DNA of 64,000 bases from the NCBI GenBank assembly GCA_030248065.1, contig JASAMV010002598.1:34037-98036 (forward strand), in the 5' to 3' direction. Positions within the stretch are counted from its first letter, which is position 1. Each line of letters starts with the position of its first letter. The position numbers and the translations under genes are program-made. The DNA comes from Rhynchonema sp. JSB1_4. Its lineage: Eukaryota > Nematoda > Chromadorea > Monhysterida > Xyalidae. This document shows positions 32,776-47,700 of the stretch, one piece after another. The notes beneath the pieces were generated by a model. That model was not told the DNA's origin. It did no database searches and saw only the letters and a list, made by a program, of their open reading frames with translations.

Positions 32776-35700
32776 GTGTGGGGGAAAGTCGGGGAGAAGG
32801 GATGTTAAAGTACGATGAGTTTTAAGATTGAAGCTATGGAAATTTAAGTTAAAAAGAATTACGAGCTAAGAAGTTAAGAAGCTAGAAATTTTACAATTGT
32901 TTTGAGTTGCGGGAAATTGGGGACAAGATTACGCTCACCATTAGCAAACACATTCCGGATCACACATTGTGGTCATGCAGACATGGGGCTTGCCACGTAC
33001 GAGAAACGGAACAACAGTGCTCGACCGGTATCCCGATTCTAATCCGGAATTTCCGATCCGGACAAATGCAATCCCGATAAAATCCCGAAATCCCGATAGG
33101 CAATCCCGTTCGAGCACTGCTGAACAACCGCTGCGTAGATGGCTGGCTTATCGTCATTTGAGGACTGAAAGTCCAACTACACCAACACGAGCAAGATTTC
33201 GAAGGTCTCGTGTATTCAAAACGAATAGAAGCAGAAAATAATCATTCTCCATTTTGTATTTTTCAATGTGTAACATTTCCCAAGTCAGCAGCCACGTCAG
33301 AATGTTTCACTATTTTGCCAGCTGCGAAATCGAGCGCATGTTTGTGTAGTTTGCCTTTATGTTGTTTTTTTTTGTTTGTTTATTATTCGATCACCAATAT
33401 ATACCGAGTTCGGAGTAACTTATGTTTGTGGCACATAATGGACTGATATAATATCACACAAACCACAAACGCAACCAATCGCGCGCAACGTGTTTTTCAA
33501 AGGTTTCAGACTGCGTGCCAGCTCTGTGGTCAGTGAAAACTGTGCTGAATTGCAATCTACGTCGTAGTTTTATCAACATAAATTCTCGGATTATTTGAAA
33601 AACTCCGAGTTTCCTAAACAAGTTGTTCAAACATTTGTCACTGTGTTCTCATTGTTAAAAAACGAAGCCTTTCAAACTTTAGTTTCAAACATTCTACGAA
33701 TGAACCTGGAGAGAATATTGATCGAGTTATAGTCTTTCCGTATTATATTGGTCCAAACACCCACTCAACGTGCGATCCAGTTGCTCCCAGCTAAGGTCGA
33801 AATTGTGCGATTCACCTTGAAAATGCAAAGCAAGAGAAATCAGACGTCACACGCCACGTAAATAGCCGGCGCACGAAACAATGTTTCATGCTTCTGGCGA
33901 CGTTGGCAGCAGGGTTGTTTCAAAAAAAGTGGTTAATTAAAAAATTAAAAAAAAAATTTTTTTGAAAGTCAGATTTTGCTTTTTTTAATAAAAAAAGTTG
34001 CCCAAAAAGGGCTGAAATGACCAAAAATGGCCTTTTTCGAGGCCAAAAATTGGCACTTTTTTCCTGTGGATGGGACAATTTTTCCAAAATCGCGCCTGCG
34101 GCGCCCTGTATTGTCCCCAAATCCGTCCAGGGATGCGCGGGGCTGGTCTTTTATAGTGATGTGGCACCGATAATGTACTACTGCATGCTACTACACATGT
34201 ATATATGCAAGTCTGGTGCAAAACCGGGCGCGCAAAGTCGATCTGACACGCAAGATTTGGGCTGTAATCGATATTTTGATGGTCGTATATCAGATATACG
34301 GCATTAGATGCATTAAAATACGTTGTACTGCATGCTACAATACATTAGAGTAACATCGTTAGTCAACATCAACCTCAGACTGGTCGGAGACCATAGAATC
34401 TGCACAATACTAACGGGTGTCACCACACAAGTTGGGTCTCAGGCGAAAATTTTTCAATTTTTGAAAAATATGTTGTATTGATTTCATATATCCTGAAACG
34501 TCGTTTGCAACACTTTTTCTAGTAAAAAAATTTTTGTGAAAAAAAACAAAAAAAATTTTTTTTAAAAAAAAGCTCGTTAATAAAAAATTTTTTTTCAACC
34601 CTGGTTGGCAGCGTGCATGTCACGTGTGATTTCTCTTTCTTTGCATTTTCAAGGGGAGTCGTGGACTTTCGACCTCAGTTAGGAGTTGGCTTACAACGTT
34701 GACACGGCTTCCTTTGACTCGCACAAGAAAGGAAACTATAGCTTGCCCCCGCGTGCAGGGTTGGAAAAAAATTTTAAGCAAGTTTTTTTTAATTTTTTTT
34801 AAAAGTTTTTTTAAATTTTTTTTTAAAAGTCTGAGATACGGAGAAATTTTACCAAATTTGCCTAAGAAACGCGCAAAAACGCGAAAAAAATGCAACTTTA
34901 ATTGACAAGTCACTTTTGTGACTTGGTTTGCATCACTTATGAAGGGTGTTTATAGTCCAGCCACAAGCTCATGAGGCGACTTTTTTGAAGTTGGCTTGTG
35001 CGGATCCAATAATGTTCAGGTTCCACATGGATTTCGGAAATGAAAGAAAGAGAAACGCACGTATTTTTTGAAAACACGCTCTCCACTTCGGTGCGTCAAT
35101 TCCCTATTGACTCCCAAAACATTTGTGTGTTGAACAACGCTGCTGTTCGCGTGAGCACGCAACAAATTGAGGTCAGCAAGCTGGAACTTGTCATCATCTC
35201 TCTCGGCCCAATCTCTTTCTTTTGTTTGCGAAAACACGTGTGACCGGTGCATTTTTGAGTCTGGCCAAGCAAGCTTTAAAAAAAGTCGTCTCATGAGCTA
35301 GTGGCTGGACTATACGTCATTTCGGTGCGATCCAACAGTCTGTGCTTGATATGGACCTATGATTGCTGCTCTGTGGTATCAGACACAACAGTTATCACAA
35401 CAACAATAACATCATTTGGGGCATCTTAGGTACCAAATACATGCCCCAAAGGTGATTTTGTGAAGAAAATTTTTCGACCGTGGAGAAAAAATGACAAAAA
35501 ATAACCCCCAAAAAGGCCATGTTTGGACGTTTTAGAACATTTTGTTCCCCCGAAAAAATTTAAAAAATTTTTTTTAAATTCTTTTCAAAAACCTTTTTTA
35601 AAAAAAAAGGTTTTTGAAAAGAATTTAAAACAAAAAAAATTTTTTTTGCCCAACCCTGCCCGCGTGACAAGCCCCGATGTCCGGTTTGGCTGGTGCAGTA

Positions 35701-38700
35701 TTATTGACTTGACGTGACCTGAGAATTCACACATCTGCGGAAATGCTCAGAATTTAGAAATCACAATAAGAATAAGAGCCTTCAGCTTAGAGCTTGTTAA
35801 AGCGGCCCCGCCGCTATTGTTTTTTGGTTTTCGACCTCGGTTTTTTCACTTACAGTATATCGTTTGTTGGCATCGAGATCAAAAACATTAGTTTTGACGA
35901 ACTTCACCAAAATGACGATTACCCACCGAAATCGATCCACCAAGATGGCCTATCGGGAACTGTCTGATATTGACGCAAATTTGCACATGATGATCAGGAA
36001 TGACAAGAGAAATTCAAAATCACTGGGGCGTGATATAGGCGGCGGGTTACGGTAGCCCGATAAAACATTAGCTCTATTGTAAATAATAAATGTTATGTCA
36101 ACCTACCGTACCTACCGGAGTTTTCCACTTAAGGCCCCCCCCCGAATAGAGCCCTCGGGGGCTCTAAGTGGAAAATTTTCCACTTAAAGCCCCCGGGGGC
36201 TCTAATTGGATTTATTTTTTTACGGACCATTGATTTTACATCGAACAGTAAACTTGCCAAAATAGTTCAAACTAGTGTAAGAATGACCAAAATACCGCAC
36301 TTTTCTGTTGTTTTACCAACGTTTTGTCACGTTTAGATGAAGATCCTCACAATCAGGTTGAAATATGGTATCAGAATGTCAAAATGCTGGCCTAAAGTGT
36401 CCCTACTGACAACGATGAAAACACCCAGTTTTCCGCTTAAAGCCCCCGAGGGCTGTAAGTGGAAACGTTTCCACTTAAAGCCTCCGGGAGCTCTAATTGG
36501 ATTTTTTCTTTCTGGTCGGAGGGTCCATTTTCCACCAATTTCCGCATAGAGCCCCCGGGGCTCTAAGTGGAAAACTCCGGTATATGTTATGTCATGTCAG
36601 CCTATACCACACTTCTGTGATATGAATTTTCCTTTGGACATCCTGATTTCCATGCACACATAGTGCGTCAATATTTTGGTGATTTGTTCGCGTACGGCCA
36701 TGTTGGTGGATCGATTTCCGTGGGTAAACGTCAGTTTGGTGAAGTTCTTGAAGGTTAATGTCCTTCATCCCAGTGCCAACTAACGATTAATATAAAAAAC
36801 CGAGGTTCAAAACCCAAAAAACAATAGCGGCGGGGCTACTTTAAGCCAAATAATAACTGAAACAACATACAGCACATAGATTACTAATGAAGACGATTAC
36901 CAGTCATTTGCAAAGAGTCTCTTTAGACACATCGAAGCGATATTTGCCTGGTTGAATCTAACTGTCTTTCGTTTTGCAGACGACCCCAACCGACCGGTGA
37001 TACTTCTGACTCACATTGAAAAGCCCCAACTGCAAGTGATCGAGCTCGATGCCAACGGCAAACCGAAGTTGATGGATGAAGAGGACATAAAGATAGCGCC
37101 GCCGAAGTATCCCAAATACTCAATCCTGATCTACGCCAACCACAAGTTGTACTCGATTGCAGGCCAAAACAAAACATATCGAGGTGTGTTGCGTTGGTGG
37201 GGGGATACTTTACATAAATTCAAAGAACGAAAATGGTGCCGCGCAATGCAGTTCCGTGACGGGATGAATGAATACAGTGGCGAGATCGGCTTCCTCCATT
37301 CCATTGGTTTTTTTTCATTCCCTCAGCGTTTCCTCTGTTAAAGGGGGTCTTTCGCATTTCAAACCCTCTTCAAACCTCGCATGTGTTTAGACAGTAGTCA
37401 AGGCATCATAAAAGTCAAACACACCAGAGGTCTTACGTGCAGCATGCGGCCAGGAGATGCCCTTCAAGAGGAACATCCGGGAACAAAATCAAATGCGGAC
37501 TAGCCCAATTTCTACCTGCGTATGCAGGCAACTCGCCTGATGACAAGGGCGGTCAAGGCGCAGAATGTTTCGCACGATATTTGCCCCTGCCTCACTATAG
37601 AATTTCGCTTTTCTTTTGATTTCGAATTGCAACGAATTCTTCATGCTTGGTTGCTAAATGTTTTAAGGTCTGCTTGTCACACTGGAACAATTCGTAAAAA
37701 GCAAAGCAAAATTCCATAGTTAGCGGTGTTGCAAATTTTTTGACACCTTTTTGATCATGCAGTTTGCCCGAAGGTATAAATTGGGCTGGTCCGCGGCACA
37801 CTTTGCTCCCGGATGTTCCTCTTGAAGTGCATCTCCTGGTCGCATGCTGCAGATTTGGGTTTTTGGTGCGTGAGAGTTCAATAACGCCTTGAAGAATATT
37901 CGAATGGTGGAAAGTTTGATGGCGGTTTGAAATGCGAAAGGCCCCCTTTAAAGAGGGCCTTTCGCAATTCAAACCGCCTTCAAACTTTGCACGCATTTGA
38001 ATATTGTTCAGGGCGTTATAAACTCTCACGCACCAAGAACCCAGTCTGCAGCATGCGACCAGGAGATGCACTTCAAGAGGAACATCCGGGAACAAAGTGT
38101 GCTGCGCACCAGCCCAATTTATACCTGCGCATTCAGGCAAACTGCTTGATCAAAAGGGTGTCAAGGCGAATGAATGTTTCGCATGAAACTTGCAACACCG
38201 CTAACTATGGAATTTCGCTTTTCTTTTATTTCGAATTTCAACGAATTGTTCCAGCGTGACAAGCAGACCTTGAAACATTTAGCAGCCAAGCATGAACAAT
38301 TCGCTGCAATTCGAAAAAAAAGAAAAGCGAAATTCTATAGTGAGGAAGGAGCAAATATCGTGCGAAACATTCTGCGCCTTGACCGCCCTTGTCATCAGGC
38401 GAGTTGCCTGAATGCGCAGGTAGAAATTGGGCTGGTCCACATTTGATTTTGTTCGCGGATGTTCCTCTTGAAGGGCATCTCCTGGCCGCATGCTGAATGT
38501 TAGACCTCCGGTATGTTTGACTTTCGTGACGCCTTGACCGCTGTCTAAACACATGCGAAGTTTGAAGGTGGTTTGAAATGCGAAAGGCCCCCTTTAATGA
38601 GCGTTCTTCAAAAACGAATGTTAGAGAAAATAAATATCTGGAAGAGGGCTGCTGAGGAATTATTGATCTTGCTGGTAATCATTGAACAGATGAAAACAAG

Positions 38701-41700
38701 AGGAAAAAATAAGCAACTCCTGCGAACTAATGACCCAATTCGTTTGCTGAATATCAATTTTATTTATGTTTTTAATAACCCGTGCAATCCAACACATTAA
38801 ACTGGTCCACCAGACGTGGGAGCGGCAAGACTTGGGCACCTACAGGGTTGGAAAAGTAATTTTTCAAACAAGTTTTCTAACTTAAAAAATAAAAAAATTG
38901 CCTCGGATTCGGGGAAATTTGACCAAATTTGGCAGAAAAACGAGCAAAAAACGCGAAAAATACAACAATTGGCAAGTCACTTATGAAGGGTGTTTACTTT
39001 AAATTTTTTTGCCCAACCCTGGGCAGCCCCACTAACACGCACGCAATTGGCGAAATTTCTACTTTGTCCACACATACGTATACTCTGGCAATTCTTTTGG
39101 GAGAAACTTTTCAACCGCGTTGCCTGATCCTTAAAGCTCATTATGCGTGCACTGGCTACAGAAGTCACGTGCCCGCTATAGCCAGTGCACGCATCATGCC
39201 CTTTACGGATCAGGCAACGCGTTTGAAAAGTTTCTCCCAAAAGAATTGTCAGAGTATACACGCCTGTATGAATTGATGAAAATGCCCCAGACATCGAAGC
39301 TAGTGGTGTTGGTGTGTTGCATTGCGTGTGCGCCGTGCAGCGTTGCGCCATCTGGTTTGTTTTCTTTGGCCCCGTTCCGTGCCATTTGTTACACAATACA
39401 TACTGTCGTCAGTTGTCATAGTGTGGCTGCCTTGTAAATCTAAAGTGCATCAGCATGCCTTTGCCCATGGGCATTTTGGGGGAATTAAATTGTGCCCAAG
39501 GGCACTTTTGAGACACCCTGGGCATTGCCCAATTTGCCCATTCCCAGGTGCGCCACTGCAAAAAATAACCCCCAAAAAGGCCATTTTTGGACGTTTTAGA
39601 ACATTTTGTTTCCCCGAAAAATTTAAAAAAAATAAAAAAATTTTTTTTCAAAAACCTTCTTTTGTTCAAGAAAATGTTTTTACCTTTATTTTCCCCAACC
39701 CTGGGCACCCCACTAACACGCACGCAGTGGGCGAAATTTTTACTTTGTCCACACATATGTACACGCCTGTACGAATTGATGAAAATGCCCCAGACATTGA
39801 AGTTAGTGGGATCACGCGTGCTAATGGGAACGTGCGGTGAATTCCCGGTGTCTAGACACATTTACAAGACAGAATCTATTTTTCTGTTTTGCCTCGTCAA
39901 CAAAACTAAATGTTACGTCCAGCCACTCAAGTAGCTCGAGGAACTGTCAGTAAAAAGTAAACATGTTTTGACTTCGTGCTTCCAATTCCGAGCAACGCCC
40001 TGTGACGTGGCTATACTCGTTCCTGTTGTTTCCCGGGTGACGTAAGGGCGCGTATAGATTGAACTGGAAATATTTCTGGAGCAACAATTTTTTATTCTAT
40101 GTCCGAAAGCCAGAAATATCTCCAGCTCAATCTATACACAACCTGGAAATATTTCTGGAGCAACAATTTTTTCTTCTATGTCACAGGTCCAGAAATATTT
40201 CCAGCTCAATCTATACGCAAAACTGGAGATATTTCTGGAGCAGTTTGAAACATTTATGCCTCCAGCTTATTCAAGAAAAAATGTGGGGTGAGTGCATGCA
40301 ACATTTTCTTTGATTACAGGGTGTGCCAAATTATATCATGGATTATTGTTTGTGCAGCAACAGTTGAATGGTGATAAAACGCAAAGTACACCCAACATCA
40401 GCTTTAGATTGTTTAAAGTTCTACTTTCCAAGCTATGTTCGCTATTTTGTAAACATGCTTTCACATGCCCGAGAATTCTAAACGATGCCCCTAATTTGGT
40501 GCGGTATCAGAATTGAGCTTCCGACCTCGGTATATTTTGTTTTTGTGGTATGCAAGCGATCTCCTTGTTAGAATTTTCATTGCGTCACGTTGTGCACATT
40601 TAAAAACCATTGGTTCAGTACAGGGTGCTCAACTGAAATTTTCAGGTGCAAATTTTTCTTTAAAAAACGCGTTCTCGGGCATGTGAAAACATGTTTGCAA
40701 AATAGTAAAGTTTAGCTTGGCAAACTTTAAAAAAATTCAAAGCTGATGTTGGATGTATACTTTGCGTTTTATCACCATCAAACTGTTGCTGCACAACCAA
40801 TAATACATGATATAATTTGGCACACCCTGTAATCAAAGAAAATGTTGCATGCACTCACCCCACATTTTTTCTTGAATAAGCTGGAGGCATAAATGTTTCA
40901 AACTGCTCCAGAAATATCTCCAGTTTTGCGTATAGATTGAGCTGGAAATATTTCTGGACCTGTGACATAGAAGAAAAAATTGTTGCTCCAGAAATATTTC
41001 CAGGTTGTGTATAGATTGAGCTGGAGATATTTCTGGCTTTCGGACATAGAATAAAAAGTTGTTGCTCCAGAAATATTTCCAGTTCAATCTATACGCGCCC
41101 TAAAAGAAACCTGGTATGCGCTTCAGCCTTGATCATACCGCATCACACTTAATTTGACGCATTTTGTGGTTTTGACAGCTTAAAGTAATGTTGTCAAATC
41201 ATGTCGTCTGTCATCAAATCACCTGTTTTATTTTCGCGCTCGTTTGGGGCTCATGTTTTCGACGACTAATTTGACGACATAATTTGACGACAAAAGTATT
41301 GGCCCATTTTTGTTCGTTGCACTGTAGCCACGTTTTGCATGTTCTGCGGGTGAAGGCGCCAAAATCATTAAACATTTAGCGTGCTGTATGTTGTCGTTGT
41401 AGTTTGTGTGTGTTGGTTATCGGTTTCACTCACACCCAAAGAATATAAAGGCAAACTACGCCAACACGAGCCCGATTTCGCAGCTGGCAGAATAGTGAAA
41501 CATTCATACGTGGCTGCTGATTTTGGAAGTGTTACACGTTGAAGAATACAAAGTGGAGCATGATGATTTTCTCTTTCTATTCGTTTTGAATACACACCAC
41601 CTTCGAAATCGGGCTCGTGTTGGCGTAGTTTGCCTTTACACTGTGGCTGCAGTAACCTGAACTATTTTTAGGTGCGCCAAGTTTTATGGGTGATAAGGCA

Positions 41701-44700
41701 TGGTCTTTAAAGGGCCTCCGCCATATATATGCGACCAAAACCAATCTTATTGAAACTTGACAAGGTAACTGGGTTTGGTCCAAGACACTCACAGCCAATA
41801 AAATTTTTTCCCATATCAGCTCCCTGTCTGAGCCAGGGGGGCTGAAAGGTAAAAAATTATGACCCTACTTCCGCACCTTGAAATTAAAATACCGATCTGT
41901 TTCGCATGTTCTTTGTGTGCTGTTTGGTCACAGATGTTTCATAAACGCCTTGGCTCTAATCTAGGACCATAAGCATTTTTTTGGTACTACAACAGCTCGC
42001 GCTATTTTGCCAAAACCACGTACACTTTAAAAAAAATTTTCCGTTGTATTTTTGGGCCACATTGAAAGCGCATAGTGCCTTACTATAAAGCAGGTAAACA
42101 AACCCATTTATCGCGCTATATTCATGGGATCCAAGACCGATTTCCCATCGCTGATAAGTTTCGACAAAAGCTCGCTCAACCGTGGTGAGCCTCTGCTTTT
42201 TTGTGTTTTTCTGGGGATCCAAGGCACACTTCTACGTCATATTTTCCTATTTTAATAACAATCTACCGATGTGACATATGGCACGCCAGATAGTAAAAAT
42301 ATAATTGTTGTTAATTATGTGCAAATCTATGTTGGTTCATCTGCATCCTTGGAGGTACGAGCAACAAATGAACTTTACACAAAATTCATAATTTTAGCAA
42401 AAGAACCTTTAAAGGGAAAATTGCACAATCCTAATCGCCTCTCAAACTCTGCAGTTGGTTAGACAACAATGTGGGCATCATAAAAGTCAAATAACTTTGT
42501 GCAATGTCTCAAACATGTGCCCAGGAGAAGCATATTAAAAGGAACCGTCGGGAAGAAAAATCGACGCGGACCGGCCGAATTTCTACCTGCGCATTCAGGC
42601 AAATTGCCTGATCAAAAAGCTGTCAAGGCGACAGAATGTTTCGCATGATTCTTGAAACTCACTAACTATAGAATTTCGCTTTTCTTTGTTTCGAATTTCG
42701 ACGAATTGTTCCAGCGTGACAAGCAGAGCATGAAACATTTAGCAGACACGCTGGAACAATTCGTTGAAACTCGAAATATAAAGAAAAGCAAAATTCTATA
42801 GTTAGTGAGTTTCAAAAATTGTGCGAAACATTCCGTCGCCTTGAGAGCTTTTTGATCAGGCAATTTGCCTGAATGCGCAGGTAGAAATTCGGCCGGTCCG
42901 CGCCGAATTTTATTCCCAGTGGCTTGTCTTAAACGGAATCTCCTGGATATAGTGTTTCCTGTTTTTCTTGGTCCAAGGAAACACGCGGGCTCATGTTATA
43001 ACTGAACTTCTAGTTGAGGTCGAGATTACAATTTCGATTCAATCACGCAGCTGACAGAAACGTGTCAAAGTTTGTCTGTGGAATCTAACAACAACAATGT
43101 TTCACATGCTCGGTGTGAGCTTTGTGCGTGTGCGCTGCCAGCATGTCAATGAAACATTTCCCCATTGCTGCTGAGTGTCGTGCTTGGATTAACAAGGACA
43201 CATTCTTCTCTTTCATTGGTTTCTGAAATCTCGACCCCAAACTGGAGTTGAGTTATAACGTGGTGTAGCTTGTTTCCTTTGACTTGCATAAAAAGGAAAC
43301 ACTATACATGTTTGAGAGTTTATACCAAATGATTTGACTTTTGTGATGCCCACATTGCTGTCTAAACACTTGTAGAACTTGAAAGGCGATTAAGAATGTG
43401 CAATTTCCCCTTTAAAGTAAGGCTCTGTGTGCGTTCTATATGGCAGAAAAACACAACGGAAATTTTTTTTTCAAAAATGTACGTGGTTTTGGAAAATTAG
43501 CGCGAGCTGTGGTAGTGCCAAAAAAATGAATATGGTTCTAAATTGGAGCCAAAGCGTTTATGAAACATTTGTGATCAAACGGCACTCATGCGAAACAGAT
43601 CGGTATTTTAATTTCAATGTGCGGAGGTAGGGTCAAAATTTTTTACCTTTCAGCCCTTCGGGCTCAGACAGGGAGCTGATGTGGTTATGCTACACGTTTT
43701 CATTGAAGTAGTCTTACTTGGTTTGGCCGAATCAGTCTATAAGGTGTCAAAGATGATAAAGCACGGCAATACCCACGGCTTCTTCATCAGAATTTCCTTG
43801 CAATAAACTGTAAAACGCTCAGTTTCGTACATAAATAGAGCAGCCTTTCAATAAACAGCCACGTGATCAGAACGATTCCATTCCAGGGTACAAGAAAGTG
43901 GAATTGTTGGGTGACGATGGCAACTGGACGACGCTTGATCAAGAATTGAAGATACCGAGAGTTTACGGGGGTTAGCAATGCGATAATTTTCAAACAAGTT
44001 GATGGAGTCACTGAAAAAGAGTTTGTTCGGAACTGTGGTGCATAGCCGAGTTTTGGTAACATACATAGAAGTCAAGCTGAAATTAGAGCAGTTAGTTGCT
44101 CGCAATTCTAACCCGGAAGCAGGGTTGAAAAAAAATATTTTTGTTAGAGCACTGTTTTTTTAAAAAAACACAAAAAAAATTATTTTTTTTTTGAAAAAAA
44201 ATTTTTAATAAGAAAAAGTAGCGCAAACGTCGTTTCAGGTGAAATGGAGGCGCTGAACAAAAATTTTTGAAAACTCAAAATTTTTCGTCACGTGACCCCT
44301 CACGTGGGGATCATCAACGTATGTACGAAGGCGATTCGGTTATTCTAGCAGGATCTGAACGTGACGTGGACTGTACGCGACTATTTTATCTATCAGTGTT
44401 TGTCGGTCGGTAGTATAAATATCACGCGGACGTGGGGGCGACTAACTGCGTAGGTTGTCGCAGGATACTAAATTTCACGTGCCAAACATAGATGATAATG
44501 ATTCACCGACAACAGGAAGCGATTATCGTTTATATATTGTAGCTGGTAAAGTTCTGGTGGAGGTGGAAATCATATTTTGTAAACCAATTCAGTCATCGGA
44601 GGCGGGTTGCTGCGCGGAACGGGCGAATTGTTCGTGTGCGGATGTTACACTGACGAGTGTCCGTACTCGTGTGAGTTTCGCGATGCCAACGATGACACGA

Positions 44701-47700
44701 GTGAATGGGTGACACGAACAAGCCAGACCGATGGTGCACTGGTTATGGAGCGTAGTGCGGTGGCCACCGACAACCAGGTGAGGAGACTATTTGCAAATTT
44801 ATAATATTGTGTCCTGTAGTCAAGCGCAGAGCGCGTGCGTAATCCAATCCGTGTGCTATTTGGGTCAGGGAGCATTATCGATTCTTTGCGTGTTGCACGC
44901 GCGCAGCTTTATTACGCGACTTTTCAGGCCCGGAAGTTCAGGTCCGACATTTTCAGGCCCAGTTTTTCAGGCCCGGCCGATTCAGGCACGGTATGTTTTA
45001 CCCATTTATAGGCTTAGGCTCCAGCCGGGGACTGAATCTGACGTGCCTGGATGGCCGGGGCTGAACCTGTGCCCCGGGAGTGAATCGTCGCACAATAACC
45101 CAGCTTGATAGCTGACGTTTGTATTCGCAGTTCTCAGCCACGTTCGGGCGCGCCCATGTAGGCCAGGACCGGGGCCAGGGTATTGAAAACTAATCTAGCC
45201 TCGGCCCCGGCCCTGCTCTACAGAGGCGCACCGACAGGGCCAGGTCATACAGTGAGCGAAACATTTTTCTTTCCAGGCGGCGTTACAGCTACACAGTTAT
45301 CATTGTCAATAATCCAACATTGCTTTTGTATATGCAGCTGTGCATGAGTGTTCGCAAGGGTGTGCTGTTGCCTGATATATCAAGGACACGGCTATTTTGT
45401 GCTTTGTTTTCTTTAGAGTCTGCAAACTTGTCAATTGCAAATTAGGCTGCAGTTATTGTCTGGACAAACACTGAACATCTATTGGTCGCACAACGACTAT
45501 ATGAGAATCCCTCCCCTATTTTTCCTGCGTTGTCAAGCGGGAGCTTCTAGCGACTTTTTCAAATTCAACCCGGTTTTGACAAGCAGTTATTATCTCTTTC
45601 TTTTCCTTTTCCCGCTTTATTTATCGAAAGTGAGTCCCTTGTGCGTGCTTTATATCGATTTCCCACACAAAGCATGTAATAGGTGGCTACAGTACAGTGG
45701 CAGATCCAGCTTTTGGCCAAGGCCCAAGGAAGGGGCCAATTCCTAAGAGTCATTCTTATCTAGTGCTTGTTCCACTTTTGAAGTCATTTTTATGCAGTGC
45801 TTCTTTGGAATTCCGCGTTTTTTACACAAATATTAGACAAAATGTGGCATGCTGCGCGAAGCGCGCGAAAATTTGGCAGTTTTTTATGCGAGCGAAAGCC
45901 AAATTTCATTGAAAATTGGTGTATCTGACGCGTGCTACAGTAACCCGAACCCCGAACCATTTTTGGCTGTGTAGAAATCAGGTTGAAACTTCTCCACATG
46001 TGCGTTTCTTATTGTTCTCACTGATAAGAATGCGAAGTGCTTGTCAAAGCCTGGTTCAATTTGAAAAAATCGCCAAATATACTCCTTGACTATGCAGGAC
46101 AATTAATGTGACAATTGTGATTGAGCACGGTACATCACAACAATTTGATAAAATTGATGTCATAATGTGCACGGTCACAATTCACTTACAATGTGTACAG
46201 TCGGCTTCTGTCCGTGCACATAAACGACGTGCGCTTTGGTTGAGACATTGCTTACTCTAAAACCCAAGCACATATCACGGGCAAAAATGTACCAATTACC
46301 TATATTATAGTCTTCAATTTACCTGTCTTTTTCTTAAACAGTGCGCCGTCGGGCAAAATCGTAATACATGGGGCTAAACACACAATCGCCTGAACCACTA
46401 GGAAATTTCGGTTTCATGTTGTTGTGTGTCTTTGAGAGACGAACAGCACCAAATCACAATTCACAGAATATATTGCCGAATTTTCGACACTCAATAGTGT
46501 CCTCGTCAGGGCTAAAATCAACAAAAAGAGAGATAGGAACCGGTTTTCACAAGAATATCTCTTCAGAAAACGCAAACAAGGTGCAAAACAGTCAGATAAA
46601 CAAGTGGCGTTTTGATACAGATATTGGCTATTGTTGGGTTTCAGTGCTCTGTTGATGTATGGATTGGGAGCGAGAATAAAGGCCGACTCCATAACGCGCA
46701 GTTGTTTTTCTGTGTTACAGTGGTCTAGCACCTTTACGTGTTGCATTGTACATTGATGTGTGCGCATATGAATGGTCATGCCTGAGGCATTGTTGTTTTG
46801 CTTGGTGGTGCCATTGATGTGTTCTTGCCCGCGCTGTTTTAGGGTTCGTGTGGTCGACATCTCTTCTTCTCTCTGACCCCAACATCTCTCAACCCATCCT
46901 CTACGGTCGTATTTTCAAATGTGTTGAGGATATACAACCGTTCGTTGACAAAGCCAACAACATTTTCCAGACCATTCAGTTCACAGCTGAACACACTGTC
47001 AACGGTCAGCTCAGCTTTCTTGACATAAACATTTCGCAACGCAACACCCACATTGAAACATCAGTCTTCCGCAAAGCAAACAATTCCGGCCGAACATTGC
47101 CAGCTTCGTCGTTTGTGGACATGAGCACCAAACGTGCTCTTATCAGCTGCCTCAGGAAACGCGCAGATCGCTACTGCATCGATCCTGAAACATTACGCGC
47201 TGAACATGACTACATCATTTCACAACTCAAACGCAACGGCTACGGTCACCAGTTCATCACGCAGCAATTAACTCGCCCTGACAATCAGGCCATCAAATGC
47301 ACAAACAGAATGTCAATACCATTTGACGGGAACATCTCACATCAACTCAAAAGGTACATGCGCACACACCACGACACTCAACTGGTGTTCAGCAAGCAAC
47401 AAACGCTGCGGGGGCTCCTCTACTACAAACGAAACACCAACACCCAAGACACAGACAATCGCAATTGCGTGTATGAATTAACGTGTTCATGTCCACAAGG
47501 CTACACATACATCGGCTCGACCACACGAACCCTAAAACAGCGCGTGCAAGAACACATCAATGGCACCACCAAGCAAAACAACAATGCCTCAGGCATGACC
47601 ATTCATATGCGCACACATCAATGTACAGTGCAACACGTAAAGGTGCTGGACCACTGTAACACAGAAAAACAACTGCGTGTTATGGAGTCGGCCTTTATTC

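Noticed and set aside
40059..41087. Two identical 84-residue open frames facing each other
   Set aside because: They are mirror translations of the two arms of the 1.06-kb palindrome, with no codon-like features.
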